Below, piece after piece: positions 12,200 through 23,600 of a DNA stretch of 64,000 nt. Source of the DNA: Rostratula benghalensis (Eukaryota; Chordata; Aves; Charadriiformes; Rostratulidae). A model generated the notes under the pieces. It ran no database searches, was not told the origin of the DNA, and worked only from the letters and a program-made list of their open reading frames with translations. How positions within the stretch are numbered: the stretch's first letter is position 1; each line of letters begins with the position of its first letter. The stretch lies in the NCBI GenBank assembly GCA_013399305.1, contig VXAI01000092.1:1993289-2057288 (forward strand), written 5' to 3'. The position numbers and the translations under genes were made by a program.

Positions 12200-15100
12200 C
12201 CCTATTTCATTGCCTAGATTCCAAGGAGGGTCTCTTTGCCTTTTCTTGTTTCCTTATGACTTGAATAACTGCAGGGTGACAGAAATTATTATTTTGAAGT
12301 GGAATGCAAATATAGATTACTTGTATTAACAATTATCTTGTGTACTGCAAGATACTTGGTCTACAATGCCATTGATCTTGCTTTATTTTAATGCTGTCAC
12401 TGTTAGCCATCTATTCTCAGAAGGAAATCTAGGCATTTCCTACTTGCCCACAGTACTACCAGCTATTTAGTAGCTGGGAGATCTTTCCAAAACAGTGATT
12501 ACACAATTCAAACACTAGCAACTTCTGAATCAAAACAATGAATGATTGCAGGGTTCTTGTTCATGAATTCAATATACGTTGTATACTGTGGTTTAAAAAC
12601 ATCTGTTGGTTTGGTTGTATACAGTAAAGATACACAGAACACATGGCACTGTCATTTGCATATAATATGTCACTGCTGTATTAAGAGTGGAGAAAGATCA
12701 CAAAAACCTTGAAAAGCCAGCAGAATGTAAGATGACAGCTGTGTAAGTCATGGAGAGCGCTGTGGTAACACAGTAAACATTAGCAAAAACTCTGACGAAC
12801 TTAGAAAGGGCACTTGCAGTAAATTCTCAGTAAACTAGCGAAGAGCTGGTGGCTATGCTCAGTAGAGTGTTGTTAAAATGGCCTCAAAGGAGGGTAGATT
12901 GCTTCTGTATCTTCTTCTTACACAATGCTGCATGAGGAAAAGTCAAGCAGCAGTTCCCAGTCCCTTCCTGTTCCCCTCATATTTACAAACATATCTGGCT
13001 CTTAGTGATAACAGACCTTCTTTAATTATTGCCAGAGCTTTCTTTTTCATGGAAGTCATGTACCAAAATCTCCCTACAGCAGAGAGCGCCCAAAGATCTA
13101 GCACATCCCTAGGAGGCTTTATGGGATGATGTAAACCAGGAGGGATTCACAAGTGAGAGATAAGAACCAATCTCCAACTTTTGTGTTTCTGGATGAGGTT
13201 GGACTTGGAGCACCTCCTCCTCTTAAGGAGCCCTTGCACAGTTGGCTGTAGCAGTTCTGGTTGACTTACCTTCTCCGGTAACAATGGATGCAGGTCCTGT
13301 CATCCTCAGCACCAGCACAGTCATGCTGCTGGCCACGGGATATATCCTCAGCTGGAAGGCTGCAGCTGAACTCAGGAGCCACATACTCATGGGTAGACAG
13401 TGTTGCAGCCTTGCCAAGGCATAAAACTCAGTTATGAAACTGGTCTGATTTAATAATAAAAAAACCCAATGTTTATTTTGCGTGGTTTTCTTGTGATTCA
13501 CTTTCAAAATTCTTTTTCTGTCATTTTGATGCTATGTTTTTCCTCAAAGCAAAGTCTGAGATTCTTACACCACTCCTGATTTCAGACCTTAGGCATTTGT
13601 GGAAAATAGCACCTCTGCTGAAGCATTGAGGGCTTTCGGCATTTCTGCATGAAGTATTGCATTTCTTAGGAGTTGGGGTGAGAATGCACAACTCCAAGCC
13701 TGGTCACCAAAAGGCATTCATGAAGCCTTACCGTACATGACAGTCCTCATTGAATTTCTTCTGCAGATAGTTTTACAAAGTCAGTTCCTGAGTTATCTGT
13801 GTACATTACTTGTAGGAAATTGTTCATCTGCCTTCCTTTCAAAAGAGGGGAGAGAGAAGGTATTTTTGGTTGCTGGCTGCCCCACTTGAGATAGCTGGGA
13901 AATCCTTGAAAGCAACAGAGCTCTGCTCAGCCAGTTTTCTCTTCTCCCACTTTCTCTGAGCACATGCCTGCCTGTGGCAACTTCAGCTCAATTGATACCG
14001 ATTGGACTCCAGCCCCTGCTGACCACAGACACAGCTTCAGCTCCAGAACTGCAGCCTGAAGTGGCTTGTGGCTGAGTCTAATCATTCTTGATTAAACCAC
14101 TTACGATTTAGTACAAACCATAATTTGACAAAGATTTGTGATTTTCTGAATTTGTAAGAAAAATCCAAGACCAACATTTGGGCTTACAAAACAATTGTCC
14201 ATGAGAGTGACTAATCTCCCAGCAATGCCTGCAGGGAACACTTCACATAAGCATACACAGCCTATGGTGCTTATATGTTGAAACAGTATCCCTACAGATG
14301 GCAATGGGGCAGGCACAGTATGGTTTAGGCAGTTTGTAACTTTAGGCAAAGCATTTAAAAAGGAAGCCTAAATCTGTTTAACTTATATCTGCAGAGACAA
14401 GGTGTACTGGGACAGTTAGTTGCTTACCAGATCACTCATGCACTAACATCTTCAATTCAAGTGCAGGGACTTTCAAGCATATTATTTGTCAAAACAAAAA
14501 AGCCCGCAACACTGTTAATATTAAGTCTAATGATCAGTCCATTAAGTCTAATACCTTAAACTGGCAGTGTTGATGAGTTTAAAGGATCAGATGTTTAAAG
14601 ACTCCATTAATTTGTGGAAACTCAGCTAGTACTGCTGCTGACAAGATGGTTTGTACCCTTGACTCACAGCGTGAAGTGCAGCCTCTCTTACACCTCTAGG
14701 CTCTTTGTACAGCTGGCGGCTGCACAGTATGAACCGAGATCACTGCTTAGGGAACAGCTTTAAAATCTACTTGCTCAGCAAATAGCTGCCAAGAATTGGC
14801 CAAGAGGAAGCATGAAGGGTAGAGGTATGTTACAAATCTGGCCCCACTCATGTGGCTGTAGGGAGGAGTTAGCTGCCATCCTCGGTCTCCTGCGGGAAGG
14901 TGTTATAACTTCTGTTTCACAGTTGGCAGGCATCCCTTCCTCCTGTCAATGCCTGGGGAGGTGGGCCATGCTATGCCACTACTGAGGCACACAGACCTGG
15001 GGGCTTTTTTCACATAAACAGTCCTTGGCATGGTTTGTAACATGTTTTACACCCTTTTTTTGCAGAAAATGCTCTAAGCAGTAGAGCACTGCCACACAGT

Positions 15101-15788
15101 CACAGTTCTTCTCTAGCTCCTTGTTGTCCCCAGTGGATCTGAAGGCATAGTCCTGAAGCTCAGGAGTGCATGGCCCTCTCCAGCTTCCACACCTCTTGGA
15201 CATGCCTTGATCTTACCCACTATGGCTCTTCCACATCCTTGGGTGGATTTCCTGCTCACCAGGAGTTGCTCCTCCATTCACTCTGTTTGAAGCAGCTGCC
15301 CTCCCTTCTGAGGATTTTGTACCAGTCAATAAGCATTAGGAGATGGTCAAGTGGCTTGAGCCATTCAGGTACCTGGGGGTGGTATTTACATACGATGTGC
15401 TCAGATCTGGCAAACAGGAGCTGCCCTGAGCACTCATAGGAATGAAGGGTTTGGCACCTAGAGAAACTGAAGTTTTCCAGGTACGGCACGTATGAACTTC
15501 AGGCATCTCTAGGACTATGCAGTAGCTGAACAATTTCAGCTCACAATCCATTCATAGAATAATAGAGGTGGGGACATCTTTTGCTAGATCAGGTTGCTGA
15601 CCTTGAACTCTTTCAGTGATTGTATATCCACAATTTCTCTGGGCAATCTTACCACATTCATTGCAAATAAAATGCCTTCATTATATCCAATCTAAATCTA
15701 CCCTCTTTCAATTTAAAACCAACACCCTAATTCCTGTTAATATAGGCCTTGGTAAAGAGTCTTTCTCAGTCTTTCTTATAAACCCCTT

Positions 15789-16091
15789 TTACACAGTGAA
15801 AGGCCACAGTAAGTTCTCCCCGGAGCCTTCTCTTCTCACACTGAACAACCCCAGCTCTCTTGGTTTGTCTTCATAGGCGAGGTGCTCCAGCCCTCTGAAC
15901 ATTTTTGTGGCCCTGCTCTGCGCTTGCTCCAACAAGTCCATGTCTCTCCTGTGCTGAGGGTTCAAGAGCTGGACACAGTACTCCAAGTTAGAGTAGAATA
16001 GAGGGGCAGAATCACCTCCCTCGGCCTGATGACCATGCTTCTTCAGATGCAGCCCAGGATACGGTTGGCTTTCTGGAGTGCAAGAGCACAT
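15789..16091 (-). pseudogene. CR1 ORF2 fragment, C-terminal region
   Basis: A 100-codon open piece in the same CR1 copy. It includes the RRDMDLLEQ, RATKMFRGLEHL and RELGLFS blocks that follow the RT domain in CR1 ORF2. It is in a different frame relation from the 16171-16398 piece, showing indels accumulated after insertion. Confidence 0.88.
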
Positions 16092-16170
16092 TGTCAGCTC
16101 ATGTCTAGTTCTTCATCCACCAGTTTTCTCAAATCCGTATCCTCAGGGCTGCTCTCAATCCCTTCACCCC

Positions 16171-16398
16171 CTAGTCTGTACTGACAATGGGGTTTGTCAT
16201 GGCCCAGGGGCAGAACCTTGCACTTGGCCTTGTTAAACTTATGAAGTTTGCATAGATCCACTTCTCAAGCCTTTCAAGGTCCCTCTGGATGACACCCCTT
16301 CCCTCAGGTATATCAACATCACTTCTCTTGGTGGCATCTGCAAGCTTGATGTGAGTGCACTCGATCCCAATTTCTATGTCATTGATGATGATATTCAA
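16171..16398 (-). pseudogene. CR1 ORF2 fragment, RT palm region
   Basis: A 75-codon open piece inside the CR1 copy. It carries the region around the reverse-transcriptase catalytic box (LADA in place of FADD) followed by an RDLERLEKW block, both standard CR1 ORF2 landmarks. It cannot be a free-standing gene: the apparent ATG is internal and the frame breaks on both sides. Confidence 0.88.
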
Positions 16399-16816
16399 TA
16401 GTATTGGCCCCCTTGAGGGACACTATTTGTAACCAATGTCCGTTTAGACACTGAACTGTTTACTGTAACTCCTTGGAAGAGGCCACCAAGCCAATTCCTT
16501 ATCCATCTAACAGTCCATCTATCACAACCATATCTTTCCAATTTAGAGGAAATTACATATTTTCCTTTCTCGTATGAGGCATCAAAATGCTAGAAAAAAT
16601 GTCCTGCTGGTACAGATGGATCAATGGCAATCACTACTACCCCAAAAATGTCTCAGCTGAGTCTGTATTATATGTTCCATTCCTTATTACAATATCATAA
16701 ACTGACATATTTTCAAAATGTGAAGGTATTTCTAGGGAAATTTATATGCGTGGTTTCATGCTTATTCCTCTTACCATTGTTGCCTTCCTTATAAAAAAAT
16801 TCTCAATAACAACAAT

Positions 16817-16842
16817 TTCACAGAATCACAGAATCACATTTC
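16817..16842 (-). repeat. Isolated CR1-like octamer tail
   Basis: Three adjoining CACAGAAT-type octamers match the reverse complement of the CR1 3' tail. The sequence that should follow (a GGTTGGAAGGGA-type block) is absent, so this is either a severely truncated CR1 end or a chance short repeat. Confidence 0.4.
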
Positions 16843-19179
16843 AATCCAAAGCATAAATTAATAGACTGAGGAAGGATATCTGACTCTGGTCCTGTGCCTG
16901 TCTTTAGTATGTTTCCCTTTTCCCTGCATAGATTCCTTGGGGTTTGGCTCTGGCATAAAAAATTAGCACTGGAATTTACTTTGATTGATATGTTTCTTTT
17001 GGTCTATTTTTCTTCTACAAGAGAAAAATATATTTTTTTGCTAAATCTTTAGAATTTTGCTGTATTTCCTCAAGAAACCTAAGCAACTAGAGGCCCGGTT
17101 CTATATGCTTTCTCCAGTGTCATCCTCACTTATACATGATTCCCTAAAGACAAGGGGGAACTTGCGTGAGAGAGGACTGTAAACTGAACCCTGAGAATGG
17201 AAATGCAATTTTTAAACAAGCAAACACAAAGCATCAATGTGGTTGACATTGCTTCCCACTTTGGATTATGTGTTGTATATAATCCAATTTAGACCAGTCA
17301 AGGAGGGCAAAAGATTTTGTGAGCCAAAACCCGAGGAAGGAGAGAGCCTAAATCCTGTGAGATTTTGTTTGTATTTCAGAAACTAACCAGAAAGGAAATG
17401 CACTTAAAAAAACCCAAATTCCATTACTTAGAGCTGACCTGTGATTCTTGCAGTCTCCTTACACCCAATGTGCATGTTCCCTCCAGCTTGCACGCTACCA
17501 TCTCTGAAGTTCCTGCTACTAATCACTACAATATGAAGTCTCTAGCCTCAATGTTAACATTAATTGTAGTGGCTTTCAGCTGTAGTTCTCCTAGCATTAA
17601 GAAAATAAAACTCCTGCTAAAAGTCATTTTCAGCCTCATGTCTGCAGGGACCACAGGGACCACCAGCAACTCTCTGGAAGTGAATTTTGATCTTTTGCTT
17701 TTGCCTTTTCCCCCCTGACATGTATTTTTACAGTGTTTGCCACTACAGAGATGCCATAACAGCACGTCAGTCTCCTGCAGGTTGGCATATAATCTTCTGC
17801 AGTGCCCAGCACCTCTTTCAAGGTTCAGAGTCGGTCCTAAGCATTGCCATGAGTCTGTATGTGGCTGGCAGGGAAGCAGATACTATGAATATATACAGCC
17901 ATGGAAACTCGAGGACATGGAAGGCCAAGATGGCTATTCCCATTTCAAAGGTGGTACGACTCTAGTGTCCAGACTTTGACCCTACTGCAAACGTCCGCAT
18001 TCAGTGCAAATTCTGTAATGGTGATAGACAACTATCTTTTACAGAGAATCATCTTTTGTGATGACTGCCAGTTCATCACATCCAATCTGCCACCTTCCCT
18101 TCCCCATTGCCTTTCTGGCACTGAAGTTTTTCAGCTATTCCAAAAAATCCCTGAGCAGTCCTGGTGATGAATAGCTCAGAGCTAAGGTGGAGGCAGAGAA
18201 CTTGAGCTCTGGCTTCATCAGGTACCAAAACCTGATCCACATCATGATGTGACCGAAACTGGAAGAAGTGATTTTTGGTGTACATCCATGCTGGTACCTG
18301 ATCTGCTTGCTAGTTTAAAAGGGAAGGGGATGAATCAACTCATCTGAATGCTGAGGGTTTGATTCCTGTCTTTGTTACAGTGTGTGTTAGCTGTGGCACT
18401 CAAGAGACACAATACCACAATTTCACAGGCATGGCTTGCAGTCCACCTGTCAAAAACATCTTTACTTCAGCAGTGGTACACACTATCCTGCCACACAAGT
18501 TACTTAAGAACAAGTCCGTGAAGTGAAGCCTTTCCCACTGGTACACAGTGGACTTTCCCATCACCGTCCTCTCCCCCTTTCCTCTTCCTCAGCTGGGGGC
18601 AGAAGACAGCCCTTCCCCTTGCGTAGGTCATCATGTAGGCCAGTTGTCTGAGGATTTTGCTATTCTTTCTTGGAGTACTTATTTAATATAATGAGATTCA
18701 AGAAGCAGGCTGTATATCTGAATAGTAGCTATTTCTCATCTGCATTGTGTTTTAAGAACTATCATACACTTCTCTATAAGGACAATTTCAAACTCAAGAC
18801 ACAGAGATTGAAATCCAACTTGATATTTCAAATGGAGACGTGCATAGCAAGGAGCTGTTTCTGCACATTTACCTCCTTTTCCCATCACTTACTTCCACCT
18901 ACCAACTTGCAACTGAGATCCTCAATTTCTCATCAGTTGGCTGACAGCCACACCAGTGGGGCTGGAGCATCTTTGTTCCCATCTGGTACCACTCCTGCTC
19001 CAGGCAAGAGCACCATGAGTTCATGGGATCTTTGAAGATACAAACTATTTTTCAAGTAATATTGGCTTCTTGATGCAGCCTTGGCTTGCTTCTGAAAGTT
19101 TTCCAGAGCTGACTGCTATGTAAGGCCCAGGGATGGTGACTGGAAAAATTCACAAAGGATATACAGCAGCCCAAGCATG
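16843..19179. other. Gene-free stretch
   Basis: Nothing recognised beyond unrelated short ORFs on both strands (the longest is 117 codons at 17365-17718 plus). No CR1 copy, RNA gene or splice-consistent exon set was seen. Confidence 0.5.
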
Positions 19180-20644
19180 TTAGAGTACTGTCCTAAGTAT
19201 TTTAAGTAATAATAGGGCTGAGTATAATACACGTGGCTTGGTCACAGGTGCATGAAGCCCAGAGGGGAATACAGGTGCATGTGGCCACACATGCAGAATA
19301 GGGCTCTTTTCTCTCCTACACAGAACTGTAGGATGGGACCTAAGATGTGACAGGGTACTGTGCAAGTCTGTGGTGCCACCAGAGAGGGACATTTGGCACT
19401 GTGTGGGGACCATGTCACTCAGTAGTGGAAGAGCTGAGTGGAACAAGGCTGATGGAGAGTAAAAGGAATGAAACCAGCCCCCCTCAGCTCCCTGCTGGAT
19501 CACACCTGTCCATGCATCTCTGTGGCCATGGACAGATGTCCCCTCTACAGGCAGCTGCTGACTGGAGCCTTTGCTGCTGCTCAGTTTTTTCTTGCTACTC
19601 CTGGGAAGAGGAACAGCTTGAGGGAGAATGTTCATGCCTGCTCCTGGGGAAAGAGGGTAGGCTGCCTCACACAGAGCTTGCTGGGATATTGGTTTTGCCC
19701 CAGGTTTCAAACCAACTTGTCCACTGGCAGAACTATGGGAGCAGCAACCACCAACTGGTCAGCAATGAATGGCAGCTTGGCAGGGCAACACCTTCCCCTA
19801 TGGCACCTGGAGCTGGAAGAGGTTAAGTTTGCCCACAGCCTGTACAGGCACAAGATAACCAAAAGGGAGTCTGAGTTAGCTCAATGCTTGTGTTGAAGAA
19901 AGCCAGATTACAGCATGCATTGAACTGACTTAGTCTCCCTGCAGATTTCCTATAAATTTGGCCTCTGTTCATCCAGCTGTTCTTCTGACAGTGTGGACAA
20001 GAGAGCTACAGAGGTAGGCAGACCTCAAAGATGAGATTCTGGAGGCCGCTCTGCAGGTGTCTGTGTCTTGCCCTCATGAAGGGCTGGATATGATGCCCTG
20101 GTAAATCTGCTCCATCCCATAACACCGAGAGAGCATCTCAGTGTGTTCCACAACATGGCTGTGGTTGATGTTCCCTCCTTTTCTCTGCCTGGAGTCTCCA
20201 ACTGTTCTCCTGCTCTGTCGCCCAGGAGGCTGTGTTTCTGCCAAGGCAGCTGCTCCATATTGAGATCTGACACCGAAGGAGGAGGGAATTTTAGTTCCCT
20301 GAACAGAAAACCCTGTGTAAATTCAGGAGTGCCAGGAAGGAATATTCTTGGCTTGTCTTTCAACTGCACTGTAAATGATGTATCTGGTGAGTGGTGAGTG
20401 GTGATAGCAAGTTGCATCCAAAACCTAATCAACCAGAAGTATGGTCACAACCAATAAACTAATGAACTCCTGCAAAGTCCAGCCTCCCAGGAGAGGTCAA
20501 AGCCTATTTAAACAGAGTGAAAAAAGACCTCTCTTTCACAGGCCTTGGAACAGCAAAAGCAGGTTATTCACTAGCACTTGCTTTCCCTCTACAGAGCCAG
20601 GGGAAGGAACAACTGACCCATTTTTCCCTGTTTCATGGCACTAG
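19180..20644. other. ORF-dense block, no coding family recognised
   Basis: A 176-codon ORF on the minus strand (19180-19710) overlaps plus-strand ORFs of 159 codons (19347-19826) and 142 codons (19468-19896), with further overlapping ORFs to 20644. Long ORFs on opposite strands of the same DNA usually reflect low stop-codon density in GC-richer sequence. None of the translations shows a domain, signal peptide with consistent context, or splice structure. A noncoding RNA exon is possible but unsupported. Confidence 0.3.
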
Positions 20645-23600
20645 AACATTCGGGGATGAAATGAAGAATTTTTCTGATAAAAAGTGAATTAAGAAAGTAC
20701 TCAAATATTTGTGAATTTGGGTTGCATTTTGTGAGTAGTTCCTGTTGGACAAAAAAAAGAAAAGAATGGGTTTGAGGACATCACAATATTTTATTTGGTT
20801 GTGGTATTTGTGAAATGAACAGTTGGTTTCAGAACAATATTTCTATTTGAAATGTCACCTTAAAAAAAAATTAAAGGATTTTAAAAACAGGTTGTGCAAT
20901 TTCAAAAAGTAGATAGATCTCTTTGAAGTCAAGGGAACCACCTAAAGTTAATCTCATATGACTGCTTTTTCTTTTCAATTAGCTTTGCCAACTGTTGTCC
21001 TCCTCCCTGCTGTGTGCTTCACTTTGGTTTGGCAGGAGCTGGCTCCATGACTTCTGCTCCTTTCCTCTTCTCCCTAATTACCTATATCACTCTCTATGCC
21101 AAATAGGCATTATTCACCCAACCCTAGTTTAGGTGCCTTTGGACTAGAAAAGAATCATAAAAGGTTTTTGGAAGAATATTATTTCTATTTCATTTTTATG
21201 AAAAGGAAAATTACTGAAGCCCTTAGTTTTCATGATCTAGTAAAACACATTGAGGGCATTGCAGTGACTCCAAGGTTACACAGTTTGCCTGCCTGATTCA
21301 AGAACAGGTAGATTTGGCTCAGGAAAAAATCTTGGGTCACTGCAGATTCAGTAAGACCAGTTGTCACTGTTCTAGGGGAAGCAACTTCCTCCTAATATAC
21401 TCCTCTACCTAATTAAAAAGTTGGAGGGGGTTTGACAGCTCTGTGAACACTTCTAGTCATATGTTGAAGAACCAGGGGAACACAATTGGCTCTACCTATA
21501 TTGTGTTTGGATGATTTCTTAGCAAGCAAAGACTGCTTGTGTCATCGTTAGCACCAAGACCCCAAGTATTTCCTAAGCCTTTTAGGTGTATCACAGCACT
21601 GTAGTCCAAAAGGGTTGCAGTTGCTCTTCACACTTATTTCACTGGTCTTCTGTTGGACTTGGACTCACTAAAAATTTAAATTATTTCTTATTTTAAATAA
21701 TTGTGACTCAGTTGCATCCTGTTAACAAAGATCACCATGGCTTTGGGTAACAAGGAACGCACAGTTACAATATTTGCTATGGTTGGCAAAATGCTGCACC
21801 CATTTGTTCCCAGCAGATGTGTGCCCAGCATACTTGTAGAGCTCTCCTCTGCATCCCAGCCTTGGTCTCTTTTGCTTATGTATAAACCCCCTTTGATTTA
21901 AATCTTCCCTCATTGAAATCAGTGGTGAACCTCCTATTCTGTTCAAAGGTAAAGACCTCACATGCATTCCAAGGCGAAAAACTCCTTTCTCTTTACAGTT
22001 TGTACTTCATGTTACCCGGTGTTAAATGATGTTTTTAACTGCCAAGTGGGGATGTGATTCTTCATACTGAATAATCCATTTGGAAACTGAGTCTGGACAC
22101 GCTCAAGCATGGAAAAAAGTGACATTTTTTTAAAAGTGGTGATAAGGAATTACTAACACTGACCTAGGCACATGATAGATTTCTCTACTCTTCAACTCTT
22201 TGAATAAAAGCACCTTAATAAGAGATACTTTTGTGTATTTAGGGTTTTGTTACTTTCTAAAATGAGACTTTGAAATTCTCAGGCATGCGTACATAGTCAA
22301 ACTAAATACTAAAGGTGTTTCTGCTCTTAAAAATTGCAGGTTTTTTTTCTAAAAATTGCTGCTGCATGTGTGAGTGTTGCTATATTTCTGATCGTTAGAA
22401 ATTAAGTGAATCATTTTCTTGATTGTCAAACTATGTATTTTATAAAAAAACATATAAACTGTTTTCAAATTTGTTGAGTTTGTAGAGCTGCTGTGTTAGA
22501 CATTTTGTGAGCATTTTGCGAGCACATAGTATTGGGGGGCACAGGGGGAAGTAAATAATACTGCAGACAAGATAATCCTAGTGACTTCATTCTATTTCTA
22601 CATAAATGATAATCAAAGCTTGGGAGTCATATTGTGTATGGTAATACCTCATAAAAGTGTCTCTGAATCTTCATTTTGACCCCTTTTTGTCTATAAAATA
22701 AACCTTTTTTGCCAACAGAGTATCCTTTTACCTTTTGGTATCTGACCTTTCACAAATAAAAACTTAGTAGTCTGCTGTTTATGCATTAGGAAATGTGATA
22801 CTTACTGCACTTTCCTTGCTTCCCTACCTTGTTAGAACTCAGCAAATGGCTCCCTAACTATTTCTTTATGAATTAAACCAGATAATTTTCTTGTGTGTGG
22901 GTGAGTCATTCTAAAAGCCCAAGTAAGTGAAATCTTGCTCCTTTGGGGGCAAAAATTGCTTTCACAAAGAAAATGTAAGAACAGTAGCATGTTGACATTG
23001 TCAATATCAAAGTAACCATTTTCTCCAGGTGATCATTAAACCTTCAAATAGTAGACATGAAAACATTAATGAAACTGCTATTTTTCATGGGAAGTCTCAT
23101 ACCTGGAAAAGCCGAATTTTTCACAGCTCAACAAAACACCTTGTTGTCTTCTGTCCAGAAGAGGAATCACTAATAAAGAAACAGCATAAAACCTGTGGCA
23201 AGCGATGGCAAACGAGTTGGTCATACAGAAACTGAGATGGCAGGCAAGAGGATGGAGAATAACTCAGAGGCACAGGCGTGAGAACGAAACGGGCAGGCAG
23301 GAGAGCAACCTGGTAGGCTCCAGTCCCAGCGGAGTTCTCCCACCTTGCTCTGGGGAACTAAACGCATGAACGTGTGATGTTTGGCTCCCCCTCTTGGCGG
23401 GTTATTCCTTGTAAGGGAATAGATTAGAGTTCCCTTTCTTTTCATTACTAAAAGCAGATTATTAGAATTTCCTTTGCCTATGTAAATTATACACCTGGAA
23501 ATAGTTTCAGCTTAAACCAGAGCATTTTGTCCACTGAATCAACCTAAAGCTATTTCATCCTTCTTTAAACAAATGAGCTCCACTCTTGTTTTGCTCTTGC

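Larger units (their letters stand above)
9904..15550. other. Gene-free stretch with homopolymer runs
   Basis: No recognisable gene or CR1 copy is visible. T-runs of about 15 and 14 bases lie at 10098-10112 and 12186-12199. Minus-strand ORFs at 14979-15203 and 15256-15489 adjoin the CR1 copy that starts at 15551 but have no CR1 similarity I can see and no other family match. Confidence 0.5.
15551..16600 (-). mobile_element. CR1 LINE, 5'-truncated and decayed
   Basis: This is the longest CR1 copy in the window. Read on the minus strand it runs from the middle of the ORF2 reverse transcriptase to the 3' end. Recognisable CR1 blocks include ERLEKW and INDIEIGIECT upstream, and RATKMFRGLEHL and RELGLFS downstream. 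The frame is broken: separate open pieces lie at 16171-16398 and 15789-16091. The palm motif that reads FADD in active CR1 reads LADA here (16333-16344), so the copy could not encode a working reverse transcriptase. About 70 bases expected between the octamer tail (CATAGAAT at 15553) and the GGGACATC block appear to be missing. The stretch 16415-16600 matches the RT segment upstream of the palm, but weakly; its upper boundary is approximate. Confidence 0.93.
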
